NCBI GenBank assembly: GCA_029688825.1
Contig: JARUKX010000001.1
Coordinates: 62,001-126,000, forward strand
Direction of reading: 5' to 3'
Source of the DNA: Haloarculaceae archaeon H-GB1-1
Lineage (GTDB): Archaea > Halobacteriota > Halobacteria > Halobacteriales > Haloarculaceae
DNA: 64,000 bases
Positions 1 to 8,865 of the stretch are shown one piece after another. Both the position numbers and the translations under genes were made by a program. The first letter of the stretch is position 1, and the number at the start of each line of letters is the position of its first letter. Under the pieces are notes generated by a model. It ran no database searches and was not told the origin of the DNA. It saw only the letters and a list, made by a program, of their open reading frames with translations.

Positions 1-30
1 TTATTGTCGGCCCACGTCAGGTACGCTACA

Positions 31-1230
31 GTGGCGGGGGACGTTCCAGGGCCGGATTCGGACTCGGCGCTCGACGAGATGTTCTACCGAACGGAGAGGG
101 TCCAGTTCGTCTACTGGCGACAGTTCTCCGGTGCGAAGACGACGGTGATGCTGACGACCGCTATCGCCGTGCTCGCGTTCGTCACCGGGCTGTCTGACCT
201 CAGCCAAGCGACGGTGGAACTGAACGGGCCACTGGCGACGTTCTTGCCGGGACCGAGTGACGCCGTCCGCCTGTACGGCGTGTTCTTCGCGTTCATCGTG
301 GGCGGGCTCACCGTGGGGCTCCAACGCCGCGTTCGACTGGCCTGGTACGGAACCGTCGTCGCATTGCCGATGATCGCGCTCCTGCCGTTGCTGACCGCCG
401 ATTCGACGGACATCCCGTTGCTCCTGGCGACGATGGTCGCGTTCCCGCTGGTCGTCTACAACCGCGGGAAATTCGACAAGCCGATCGACCTGTCGCCGTT
501 CCAGACCGCCGCATTGACGGCGTTCGTCGCAGTGCAGATCTACGGCACCCTCGGAACGTACGCGATGCGGGACAGGTATACGGGCATCGCGTCCGTGACC
601 GACGCCTTCTACTACATCATCGTCACGGGCACGACGGTCGGTTACGGGGACGCGACGCCGACCGACCCGCTGACGAAGCTGTTCACCGTCTCGGTAATCG
701 TCCTCGGGACGGGATCGTTCACCCTCGCCTCCGGGTCGCTGCTCATCCCGGCACTCGAATCGCGCATCTCCGCGGCCTTCGGAAACATGACTGCTTCAGA
801 ACTCACACTGCTCGAGGACCACGTCCTCGTCCTCGGCTACAGCGAACTGACGGAACCGCTCATCGATGTCCTCGCACCGGCCACCGACGTCGTCGTCGTG
901 ACGCCGGACGCCGAGTCCGCGTCGGAACTGACCGAGTTCGACGTGAACGTCCTCACCGACGACCCGACGGACGAGGAGACCTTGCTCGACGCACGCGTGG
1001 ATACAGCGAAGGGGGTCGTCGTGGCCGGGGACGACGACGCCCAGGACGTGCTCATGATACTGGCAGCCCGGCAGGCGAACCCCGACGTGCGGATCGTCGC
1101 GGCCGCGAACGACCAGAAGCACGTCGACAAACTGGAGGGCGTCGGTGCGGACACCGTCATCAGCCCCACGCTCATCGGTGGCCAGATGCTCGGCCAGTCG
1201 ATCCTCGACGAGGACGACGACCCCGTCTGA
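31..1230 (+). CDS. Potassium channel protein with TrkA-N (RCK) domain
   Basis: Membrane ion channel whose gating is probably controlled by a cytoplasmic nucleotide-binding domain. The N-terminal half carries several hydrophobic segments, then the pore with selectivity filter TVGYGD (bases 634-651), followed by a last membrane helix. The C-terminal half begins near DHVLVLGYSE and is a Rossmann-like TrkA-N domain ending in ISPTLIGGQMLG. Start choice is uncertain: the frame is open to the window edge (TTG at 4), GTG at 31 has a TTATT box at the very edge about 27 bases upstream and would be leaderless, and ATG at 79 is also possible. The N-terminus could therefore be slightly longer or shorter than given. 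The gene precedes a BCCT transporter by 78 bases, which suits osmotic and ion homeostasis in a halophile (inference). Confidence 0.88.
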   Translation: MAGDVPGPDSDSALDEMFYRTERVQFVYWRQFSGAKTTVMLTTAIAVLAFVTGLSDLSQATVELNGPLATFLPGPSDAVRLYGVFFAFIVGGLTVGLQRRVRLAWYGTVVALPMIALLPLLTADSTDIPLLLATMVAFPLVVYNRGKFDKPIDLSPFQTAALTAFVAVQIYGTLGTYAMRDRYTGIASVTDAFYYIIVTGTTVGYGDATPTDPLTKLFTVSVIVLGTGSFTLASGSLLIPALESRISAAFGNMTASELTLLEDHVLVLGYSELTEPLIDVLAPATDVVVVTPDAESASELTEFDVNVLTDDPTDEETLLDARVDTAKGVVVAGDDDAQDVLMILAARQANPDVRIVAAANDQKHVDKLEGVGADTVISPTLIGGQMLGQSILDEDDDPV

Positions 1231-1275
1231 GCTGGGTGGAGATGCGCCGAGAGAACGCACACGCGCCTCGGCGAC

Positions 1276-1286
1276 AGTAATATTAC
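1276..1286 (+). promoter_or_regulatory. TATA-like box of BCCT transporter gene
   Basis: AGTAATATTAC lies about 28 bases before the ATG at 1309 in otherwise GC-rich DNA. The spacing fits a haloarchaeal leaderless promoter, so the transporter probably has its own transcript rather than depending on the channel gene upstream. Confidence 0.5.
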
Positions 1287-1308
1287 GCCCCCCACAGTTG
1301 GACAGGAC

Positions 1309-3162
1309 ATGGCAACTCAGGGAGACAGTGCCGTGGAGCGGTTCGTCCGGAAGTCGTTGCTCCCTGTGTGTATTATCGCGGGGGTCTTCGTCGTCTCGGG
1401 CTTTTTCTTCCCGTCGTTCGTCGGGTCGGTCGTGACGGGCCAAGGGTGGCTCGTCGTGTCGTTGCTGTTCTTCGGGTCCGGGCTGAGCTACCTTGCGCTC
1501 CTGCCGGTCGAGTACGACGTCGAGGAGACGGACGCTCGCAGAGATGCGCCGTACCTGCTGCGCGTTCGCCATCTCCCCTGGGTCGAAACCGTCCGCGACT
1601 TCGCGACGCGACAGGATCCGATACTCTTCGGCGTCGGCGTCGGCGGTATCGCCTCGTTCCTGGCGCTCAGGGTACTCGTCCCGAACGGCACCGTCGCTGC
1701 CGTCGGCGCAGTTCGTGACGTCCTGTTGAACGACCTCGGGTGGGTGTTCCTCGGGGCGATGGTGTTGGCCGTCGTCTACTGTCTGTTCCTGCTCGTCGGC
1801 CCGTGGGGGGCCATCAGACTCGGCGGTCCGGACGCCGAACCCACGTACACCTATCCGACGTACTTCGCGATGTTCTTCACCGCCGGCATCGCCGCGGGAA
1901 TCGTCTTCTGGGGGCCGGCCGAAGCGCTCTTTCACTACCAGACGCCGCCGCCGTTCTTCGACGTCGAGCCGCAGTCGGATGCCGCGGTAGTAGCCGCCCT
2001 GACGTACGCGCTCTTCCACTGGGGTCTGTCGGCGTGGAGCGCGTACATCGTCATCGGCGTTCCCATCGCGTACTTCGTCTACCAGCGTGGCGCGCCGCTG
2101 CGGGTGTCGTCGATACTGACCCCGTTCCTCGGCGTGGAGAACCTCGGCTCGTACTGGGGGAAGCTCGTGGACGTGCTCGCGATCTTCGCGACTATCGGTG
2201 GCGTCGCGACGTCGGTCGCGTTCGTCAGCAAGCAGTTCCTCACGGGGATCCAGTACCAGTGGGGCGTTACCTACGGTGCGCTCGGGCCGGTACTGTTCGT
2301 CGCCGGTCTGACGGTCATCTACGTCATCTCCGCGGAGAGCGGTGTCCATCGTGGAATCAGGCGTATCGCCGGGGTCAATCTCGTGCTGTTCGTGCTATTC
2401 GGACTGTTGCTGTTCGCGGTGAGCCCGCGAGACGCCGTCCTCTCCTGGGGGACGACGGCACTCGGAACCTACGCCACCTCGTTCGTGCCGATGAGCCTCT
2501 ACACTGGCGGCGAGTGGGTGGCCGGCTGGACGGTTTGGAACTGGTCGTGGTGGTTCTCCTGGGCCCCGTTCGCGGGCCTGTTCCTGGCGGCGCTCTCGCG
2601 CGGTCGCCGAATCAGGACGGTGGTCTTCACCGGGGCCGTTGCGACGTCCGCGGCGACCGTCGTCTGGTTCCTCCTCCTCGGTGGGACGTCGCTGTCGTTG
2701 CAGCACTCGGGAACGGCGAACATCCTCGGGTCCATCGCAACCCACGGTGGGTCGGAGGCGGTCGCGGGCTACCCACTCTTCAGTGCCCTCCCATTGAGCC
2801 AGCTGCTCATCTTCCTCTTTCTGGCGCTCATCATCGTCTTCATCACGACCTCCGCAGATACGTCGACGCTCGTCGTGACCATCCTCTCGACGAGGCGGAA
2901 TCTGGCACCGACGACCGGCAGCATCGTCTTCTGGGGCGTCTTCCAGGGCGTCGTCGCCGTCGCGGTCCTCCTCATAGGCGGCGGCGAGTCGCTGCAAGCC
3001 GTCGCCGTCCTGACCGGCGGCCCGTTCGCCGTCATCTCGCTGGTCGCGCTCGTGGGCCTCACGAGAGCGGTCCTGCACGACGAAGGTGGCCAATCCTCCC
3101 TGCGAGCGCGGATTCGACGGCGCGGTTCGGAGCGCGGACCGAACGGTCCCCGAGAGGACTGA
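1309..3162 (+). CDS. BCCT family (betaine/carnitine/choline) transporter
   Basis: Sodium- or proton-coupled importer of quaternary ammonium compounds such as glycine betaine, in the cytoplasmic membrane. The 617-residue protein has about twelve hydrophobic segments; the family signature is clear in the Trp-rich stretch WTVWNWSWWFSWAPF followed by a small-residue and RGR segment (bases about 2530-2620). Upstream, GIAAGIVFWGPAEALFHY matches the conserved BCCT region near TM3. Length is usual for BCCT with extra N-terminal residues. The exact substrate cannot be read from sequence. Besides osmoprotection, such a carrier could feed methylated amines to the MtrH/MetF pair 10 kb downstream, but nothing in the sequence links them directly. 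Confidence 0.93.
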   Translation: MATQGDSAVERFVRKSLLPVCIIAGVFVVSGFFFPSFVGSVVTGQGWLVVSLLFFGSGLSYLALLPVEYDVEETDARRDAPYLLRVRHLPWVETVRDFATRQDPILFGVGVGGIASFLALRVLVPNGTVAAVGAVRDVLLNDLGWVFLGAMVLAVVYCLFLLVGPWGAIRLGGPDAEPTYTYPTYFAMFFTAGIAAGIVFWGPAEALFHYQTPPPFFDVEPQSDAAVVAALTYALFHWGLSAWSAYIVIGVPIAYFVYQRGAPLRVSSILTPFLGVENLGSYWGKLVDVLAIFATIGGVATSVAFVSKQFLTGIQYQWGVTYGALGPVLFVAGLTVIYVISAESGVHRGIRRIAGVNLVLFVLFGLLLFAVSPRDAVLSWGTTALGTYATSFVPMSLYTGGEWVAGWTVWNWSWWFSWAPFAGLFLAALSRGRRIRTVVFTGAVATSAATVVWFLLLGGTSLSLQHSGTANILGSIATHGGSEAVAGYPLFSALPLSQLLIFLFLALIIVFITTSADTSTLVVTILSTRRNLAPTTGSIVFWGVFQGVVAVAVLLIGGGESLQAVAVLTGGPFAVISLVALVGLTRAVLHDEGGQSSLRARIRRRGSERGPNGPRED

Positions 3163-3709
3163 CACGAGCGCGCCGTTCGGTCGAAACGGTTCCGTCTTCC
3201 TGCGGCTGGTAGCGACGCGATCGTGTCACTATCCGGAAGCGACCTGTCTCGTCACCCACTACCAAACACGATAAACAATTATATTCTGAAACAGTTATGA
3301 ATTGCGGAAATAGTAATGTTTCACATGTTAATAGGGCGTAACTAAAGTAATGGAAAGACCATCTGAGTGGTGCATATTTGGCAAGTAAGGAGTTTGAGTC
3401 TGTACTTCCTCCGGGGAAAGATTTGGATTCCGATAATGGGCAATATGACGTATACAACCGATAATGTGCCACAATTCCCGAATATTGTTCCCTCCATCCG
3501 TAATAATGATTGTCCATTATAGTAAAATTCTGTAGTATTATATCTATAGAGTATATTGTGTGTCTCACACCCAAACCACATGATACCGTTGCACATCTTC
3601 GGCGTCGCGAGATCCGGTGATCGATCGCTCGAAGAGTCCGTCGAGTACGGTGGGACAGGCGACAGAGATGGGTGGGCACTGGCGAGGAACGCACTCCGTC
3701 GACCACTCT

Positions 3710-3733
3710 CGTTACAACGGTATCGCTGTAACG
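3710..3733. repeat. Inverted repeat CGTTACA / TGTAACG
   Basis: Perfect 7-bp arms (3710-3716 and 3727-3733) with a 10-base spacer, in a gene-free region. It could be an operator or a remnant of a mobile element end; no function can be assigned. Confidence 0.4.
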
Positions 3734-4058
3734 GAAATCGAAGTCGACGTCGCCTGAGTGAACGACGTGTGCCCCGAGCATCTGGAAGGCAGCGAGCTAT
3801 CCGAACAGCAAGTCCGCGTCGAGAAGGACGTGCATACTGCCGGTGACGACCTGATTCGACGACGACGAGACGGAGAGATGCGCGCACTGCGACGAGACGG
3901 ATTGTGTGGCCACTGCCGGCCGGAATACGCTGCCGGAAGCACCCCGTTATCGTCATCGTACCGCCGTCCCAGCACGGCGCCGAGTTACCAGCCCTCGACG
4001 GCGGTGTAGGACGCCAACACGTCTCTTGTGGGCCACCTCCGTGCGCCGACTCCAAAAG

Positions 4059-4069
4059 TAAAATATAAC
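4059..4069 (+). promoter_or_regulatory. TATA-like box of NCS2 permease gene
   Basis: TAAAATATAAC lies about 36 bases before the ATG at 4101, giving a predicted short leader of about 10 bases. Confidence 0.45.
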
Positions 4070-4100
4070 TACCGTCTGCTCGGCGTTCCCGTAACAGTCA

Positions 4101-5585
4101 ATGACCGAAACACCATCGGACGGCGCGAAGGGCGATGGCGACCCGCGGTCGACCGGCAGGTCCTGGTTCGCACAGTATTTCGGCTTCGCCGAACACGGAA
4201 CCGACTTGCGGACGGAGGTCGTCGCCGGCATTACGACGTTCCTGACGATGTCGTACATCGTCTTGGTGAACCCGGCGCTACTGACCGGGATTCCCGGCGA
4301 GAAGCCGGGCATCATCATCGACGGCTACACGCCGGGGGAGGTACAGCAGATGCTCGCCGTGACGACCATCCTCTCGGCAGCGGTGGCCATCTTCATCATG
4401 GCATTCTACGCGAATCGACCGTTCGGGCAGGCACCTGGGCTCGGCCTGAACGCCTTCTTCGCGTTCACCGTCGTCGGGGCGCTGGGCATCCCATGGGAGA
4501 CCGCGCTCGCCGCCGTCGTGACGGAGGGCGTCATCTTCATCGCACTCACGCTCGTCGGCGCACGGAAGTACATCATCCACCTGTTTCCCGAACCCGTCAA
4601 GTTCGCCGTGGGGACGGGTATCGGGTTGTTCCTGGCGATAATCGGGTTGGAGGAGATGCGCGTGGTGGTCGACGACCCGGCGACGCTGGTGACGCTCGGC
4701 GGCATCGCCTCGGACCCCATCGCCATCCTCTCGGTACTCGGGCTGTTCCTCACGCTCGTCCTCTACGTTCGCGGGACGAAGGGTGCCATCATCGTCGGCA
4801 TCCTCGCGACGACGGCCGCGGGCATGCTGGTCACGCTGGCGGGTCTCGTCGACCCCGGCGTCGTCGCCGCGCCGTTCGTCGAGACCGGCGGCCTCGACCT
4901 GAGCAAGATGACGAGCGCCCAGTACGACATCACGCCGCTCGTGGGAGCGTTCGTCGAAGGGTTCCGTAACGTCGACGCGCTCGTGTTCGCGCTGGTCGTG
5001 TTCACGTTCTTCTTCGTGGACTTCTTCGACACCGCGGGGACGCTCGTCGGCGTCTCGCAGGTCGCTGGCTTTCTCGACGAGAACGGGAACCTCCCCGGCA
5101 TCGAGAAGCCGCTGCTGGCAGACGCCGTCGGCACGACCGTCGGCGGCATCATCGGCACCTCGACGGTCACGACCTACATCGAGTCCGCGACGGGCGTCGA
5201 GGAGGGCGGGCGGACCGGCATGACCGCACTCGTCATCGGGGTCCTGTTCGTCGCCTCCCTGGTCATCGTCCCGCTCGCGTCGGCCATCCCGCTGTACGCG
5301 TCGCACATCGCGCTGGTGGTCGTCGCGCTGGTGATGCTGCAGAACGTGACCGCGATCCAGTGGGACGACTACGCCCACGCCGTTCCGGCGGGGATGACCA
5401 TCCTCATCATGCCGCTGACGTTCTCCATCGCGTACGGCATCGCTGCGGGTATCGTCACCTACCCCATCGTGAAGGCCGCACAGGGCGAGCTGAGCGACGT
5501 GCGCGCCGGCCAGTGGGTGCTCGCGCTGGCGTTCGTCGTCTACTTCGTCGTCAGGACGAGCGGCGTCATGCAGACGGTCGTCTGA
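4101..5585 (+). CDS. NCS2 family nucleobase permease (AzgA-like)
   Basis: Membrane importer of purine bases, probably adenine, guanine or hypoxanthine. The 494-residue protein shows the NCS2/AzgA landmarks: GLGLNAFFAFTVV in the first third, FAVGTGIGLFLAIIGLEE, and the conserved GTSTVTTYIESATGVEEGGR stretch (bases about 5155-5215) that forms part of the substrate site in this subfamily. About 12-14 hydrophobic segments follow a hydrophilic N-terminus. The gene converges on an adenine deaminase gene 13 bases downstream, so the pair plausibly works as import followed by deamination of adenine for salvage or as a nitrogen source. Confidence 0.92.
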   Translation: MTETPSDGAKGDGDPRSTGRSWFAQYFGFAEHGTDLRTEVVAGITTFLTMSYIVLVNPALLTGIPGEKPGIIIDGYTPGEVQQMLAVTTILSAAVAIFIMAFYANRPFGQAPGLGLNAFFAFTVVGALGIPWETALAAVVTEGVIFIALTLVGARKYIIHLFPEPVKFAVGTGIGLFLAIIGLEEMRVVVDDPATLVTLGGIASDPIAILSVLGLFLTLVLYVRGTKGAIIVGILATTAAGMLVTLAGLVDPGVVAAPFVETGGLDLSKMTSAQYDITPLVGAFVEGFRNVDALVFALVVFTFFFVDFFDTAGTLVGVSQVAGFLDENGNLPGIEKPLLADAVGTTVGGIIGTSTVTTYIESATGVEEGGRTGMTALVIGVLFVASLVIVPLASAIPLYASHIALVVVALVMLQNVTAIQWDDYAHAVPAGMTILIMPLTFSIAYGIAAGIVTYPIVKAAQGELSDVRAGQWVLALAFVVYFVVRTSGVMQTVV

Positions 5586-5598
5586 GGGAGCTGCCCTC

Positions 5599-7278
5599 TT
5601 ACTCTACGACCACGTCGACGTAGTCGAAGGCCTCGACGTCGACGAGCCCGTTGTTCGTCAGCCGGTACTCGGGGATGACCTCGAGCGCGAGGAAGGAGAG
5701 TTCCATCAATCCGGTCTCGTCTGCGAGTCCGAGGTCACGCGCCACGCCCTCGACGGCCTCGAACTGCGCTTTCACGTCCGAGAGCGGTTCGTCGGACATG
5801 AGGCCGGCGACGGGGAGTGGGAGCGCCGTGACGGCGTCCGTCGCCGGGTCGTAGGCCGCGACGCCGCCCTCGACGTCGCGGAGGTGGTTCGCCACGCGAG
5901 CCATCGCCTCGTGACTTGCTCCGGCGACGATACAGTTGTGCGCGTCGTGGGCGACGGTCGAACCGATTGCCCCGCGCTCCAGTCCGAGCCGATGGACGAA
6001 GCCGCGTCCGATTCCCCCGTCGCCGCCGTGACGTTCGACGACGGCCATCGGTAGCACGTCGTCGTCGAGGTCGGCAGCGAGCCGGCCTGTCTCGCTATCG
6101 ACGGGAACCGACGCCACCATCCGAGCGGTCTGGAGGCCGCCCACGGCGTCGACCACGCGAACCTCGACCGGTCCGGCCGCGTCGCACTCGATGGCGAGGT
6201 CCGCCGCGGTCACCGAATCGAACCGTACCGTATCGGTGGCGACGTTCGTCGCTGGGGGCTCGCCCGCGTCAGCCGTGGGGTCGACCTCGCCGTCTACGAT
6301 AACGTGTTCGACCGACCACGAGTCGAGGTCCGAGAGCAGGACCAGGTCCGCGGGGGCACCGGGTTTGACGCGCCCGAACGGTAGCCCGTAGCTCTCTGCG
6401 GTGTTCAGCGTCGCCATCTGGACCGCTTCGACCGGGTCGACGCCCTCCTCGATGCACTTCCGGACCACGTAGTCCACGCCGCCCTGCTCCACCAGGTCCA
6501 CCACGTCGCGGTCGTCGGTACATAGCGAGAGTCGGCGACTGTCCACCTCCTCGACCAGCGGCAGGAGGTCGACCAGATTCTTGCTCGCCGAGCCCTCCCG
6601 GAGGTAGACGCGGAGGCCGGAAGCGACCTTCTCGCGGGCCTCAGGGAGCGCGATGCTCTCGTGGTCGGTGTCGAGGTAGCGCGCGATCTCCTGCAGATCG
6701 TCGCCCGTGACTCGCGGTGCGTGACCGTCGACGGTGAGTCCGCGCTCGCGGGCCGCCGCGATCTTCGCGTGGACCTCCTCGTCGCCGGCCAGGACGCCGG
6801 GGACGTTCATGACCTCGCCGAGTGCGACGACGCGGTCCTCGTCGAGCAGTTCCGCCACGTCCTCGGCGTCGACCGTCGCGCCGCCGTCCTGGAGGTGTGA
6901 GGCCGGAACCGACGAAGGGACCGTGAACCGCGCCTTCAGCGGCGTGTGCTCGGCGTCGGCGACCACGTCTCGGACGCCCTGCGCGCCGAGGACGTTCGCG
7001 ATCTCGTGCGGGTCGTGAATCACGCTGGTGACCCCCTTCGGGACCACGGCCGCTCCGTAGCGCGGCAGCGAGACCATCGACGACTCGACGTGCATGTGAG
7101 CGTCGACGAGCCCCGGGGCGACGTAGCCCGTCTCTATCTCCCGCTCGGCGGGCCGCTCCGCCAGCGCGACGATCTCGCCGTCGTCGACGGCCACTGGTCG
7201 GTCTTCCAGCCGTCCGGTGTTCACGTTGACGAGCGTCCCGCGAACGAGGAGGTCGACGGGGTCGCTCATCGGGACCAC
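5599..7278 (-). CDS. ade: Adenine deaminase
   Basis: Metal-dependent amidohydrolase converting adenine to hypoxanthine and ammonia in purine salvage. The 559-residue length fits the Ade family. Near residue 55 the metal-binding HMHVESSM motif follows GLVDAH; HDPHEIANVLG, DGHAPRVTG and the later SLCTDDR segment are further family landmarks, and the C-terminal adenine deaminase domain with AHDAHNCIVAG is present. A second ATG nine bases in (7269, giving MSDPVD) may be the true start. It lies downstream of another amidohydrolase on the same strand (157-base gap), convergent with an NCS2 permease. Together these indicate a purine-use locus. Confidence 0.95.
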   Translation of the reverse strand: MVPMSDPVDLLVRGTLVNVNTGRLEDRPVAVDDGEIVALAERPAEREIETGYVAPGLVDAHMHVESSMVSLPRYGAAVVPKGVTSVIHDPHEIANVLGAQGVRDVVADAEHTPLKARFTVPSSVPASHLQDGGATVDAEDVAELLDEDRVVALGEVMNVPGVLAGDEEVHAKIAAARERGLTVDGHAPRVTGDDLQEIARYLDTDHESIALPEAREKVASGLRVYLREGSASKNLVDLLPLVEEVDSRRLSLCTDDRDVVDLVEQGGVDYVVRKCIEEGVDPVEAVQMATLNTAESYGLPFGRVKPGAPADLVLLSDLDSWSVEHVIVDGEVDPTADAGEPPATNVATDTVRFDSVTAADLAIECDAAGPVEVRVVDAVGGLQTARMVASVPVDSETGRLAADLDDDVLPMAVVERHGGDGGIGRGFVHRLGLERGAIGSTVAHDAHNCIVAGASHEAMARVANHLRDVEGGVAAYDPATDAVTALPLPVAGLMSDEPLSDVKAQFEAVEGVARDLGLADETGLMELSFLALEVIPEYRLTNNGLVDVEAFDYVDVVVE

Positions 7279-7435
7279 CTCCGTGCGGTGGTCGGGGACT
7301 GCTCGTCGTCGGGCGTACGTCGAACGCGGTGGGTCATACCCGCGACTCCGGAGACGAGGCTCAAATAAGTTGCTGCAGCGCTGCCGGTCGTACAGATTCC
7401 CGAACCGTACCGGTCACCGAATCGGGGTGACCCGT

Positions 7436-8770
7436 TCAGGGTCCGATCTGCCGGGCGTCCTCGCGGTACTCGTCGAGGTCCAGTCCGACCGCGTTGGCCC
7501 GCCGTCGAATCTCGTCAGCGTCGGCGACGACGACCTCGCCGTCGCGCTGGAGCACCTCACCGTCGACCATCGTGAACTGGACGTCGTCGCCGTGAGCGGC
7601 GAACACGAGGTGGGAGAGCACGTCGTGAAGCGGCGTCGCTCGCGTGACGTCGGTCCGGATGCCGACGATATCCGCGCGCCAGCCCTCCCGGAGCGCACCG
7701 AGCTTCTCGAACCCGGCCGCGCGCGCGCCGTTCACGGTAGCCATGTCGAATACGTGCTGCGCTGGCGTCGCGGTGGGGTCGAGACTGTCGACCTTTTGAA
7801 GCAGGCTGGCCTGCCGCATCTCCGTGAACGGGTCGAGCGTGTTGTTACACGGCGGGCCGTCGTTCCCCAACGCGACGTTGATGCCGCGGTCGACGTACTC
7901 CGCGATCGGCGCGATGCCGCTCGCGAGCTTCATGTTCGAGGACGGACAGTAGGTGACGTGGGTTCCCGTCTCGGCGAGAATCTCCCGCTCCCGTTCGTCG
8001 GTCCAGACGCAGTGTGCGAGGACCACGTCCTCGCCGGTCAGCCCGACCTCGTCGAGCCACTCGACGTTTCGCATACCGGTGTCTTCCTCGACGGTCGCTA
8101 TCTCGCTGCGGTTCTCACTCGCGTGGGTGTGGATGCGGACGCCGTCGTAGGCGTCGGCGAGCTCGCGAGCACCGCGGAGGCATTCCTCCGAGCAGGATAC
8201 GGCGAATCGCGGCGTCACGGCGTAGCGGATTCGGTCGTCGAATGCGCCGTGGTACGTCTGGATGAGCCGCTCGGTCTCCGCCAGCGCGGCGTCGGTGTCT
8301 TCCAGCAGCCCCTCGGGTGAGCGCTGGTCCATCAGGACCTTGCCGAGCAGGCCGCGAATCCCCATCTCACCGGCGGCCTCGAACGCGGCATCCGCGTGTG
8401 CCACAGAGAGGTGGTCGATGCACGTGGTGGTCCCGCTCTCGACGAGTTCCAGATAGCCCAGCGTCGCGGCAATCTCCATCTGCTCGGCATCGAGCGACGC
8501 CTCCATCGGAAGGACGTAGTCGAACAGCCAGTCCAGCAGTTCCGTGTCGTCGGCGATGCCGCGGCCGAGGCTCTGGACGGAGTGGACGTGGCCCCCGACG
8601 AGCCCGGGGATGAGGACGTCGTAGGAGTCCACCTCGTGCTCTGGATACTGCTCTCGGATGGTCGCCCGTTCCCCCACCGCCTCGATGCGCGACCCGTCGA
8701 CGACGACGGCTCCGTCCTCGACGACCGTGGACGAATCCGCGACGACGCTTCCGGTGAGTAGCATACGCAC
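7436..8770 (-). CDS. 5'-methylthioadenosine/S-adenosylhomocysteine deaminase-like amidohydrolase
   Basis: Zinc-dependent deaminase of the TrzN/MtaD/5'-deoxyadenosine deaminase group, 444 residues. The metal-binding HVH follows GLVGG near residue 60; the family segments THASEN, VLAHCVW, CPSSNMKLASG and ALGNDGPPCNNTLD appear in order and supply the remaining metal and catalytic residues. Substrate is probably an adenosine derivative (methylthioadenosine, S-adenosylhomocysteine or 5'-deoxyadenosine); guanine or cytosine deaminase activity cannot be excluded from sequence. It sits between carbamate kinase (95-base gap) and adenine deaminase on the same strand, in keeping with purine salvage. Confidence 0.85.
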   Translation of the reverse strand: MRMLLTGSVVADSSTVVEDGAVVVDGSRIEAVGERATIREQYPEHEVDSYDVLIPGLVGGHVHSVQSLGRGIADDTELLDWLFDYVLPMEASLDAEQMEIAATLGYLELVESGTTTCIDHLSVAHADAAFEAAGEMGIRGLLGKVLMDQRSPEGLLEDTDAALAETERLIQTYHGAFDDRIRYAVTPRFAVSCSEECLRGARELADAYDGVRIHTHASENRSEIATVEEDTGMRNVEWLDEVGLTGEDVVLAHCVWTDEREREILAETGTHVTYCPSSNMKLASGIAPIAEYVDRGINVALGNDGPPCNNTLDPFTEMRQASLLQKVDSLDPTATPAQHVFDMATVNGARAAGFEKLGALREGWRADIVGIRTDVTRATPLHDVLSHLVFAAHGDDVQFTMVDGEVLQRDGEVVVADADEIRRRANAVGLDLDEYREDARQIGP

Positions 8771-8865
8771 GTAGTCACAGGCTACCCCACCAAAGGCCTT
8801 GCCCTCGGAGGAACTGCTGTGTGCCGTGGCGCAGGTCGGTCGGCTCTCACTCGGGCGGGAGACGG

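Larger units (their letters stand above)
3163..4100. other. Intergenic region containing a low-GC island
   Basis: 938 bases without a convincing gene. Roughly 3260-3600 is much richer in A and T than its neighbours, and no open frame there gives a plausible protein; frames across the block have poor composition. A 7-bp inverted repeat sits at 3710-3733. The last 40 bases hold the promoter of the next gene. Probably a degraded or horizontally acquired remnant (inference). Confidence 0.5.

Noticed and set aside
796-2349. 517-residue minus-strand open frame under the channel and BCCT genes
   Set aside because: It is the antisense mirror of two well-supported plus-strand genes; its text is mainly Arg, Asp, Glu and Gly without any domain. 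High-GC genomes give many such frames.
1309-3162. Direct functional link of the BCCT transporter with the MtrH/MetF pair
   Set aside because: They are 11 kb apart with unrelated genes between; mentioned only as a hypothesis.
3342-4055. 237-residue minus-strand frame in the low-GC region
   Set aside because: Text is Arg-rich then randomly mixed, no family similarity, and it spans the low-GC island and the palindrome without codon periodicity.
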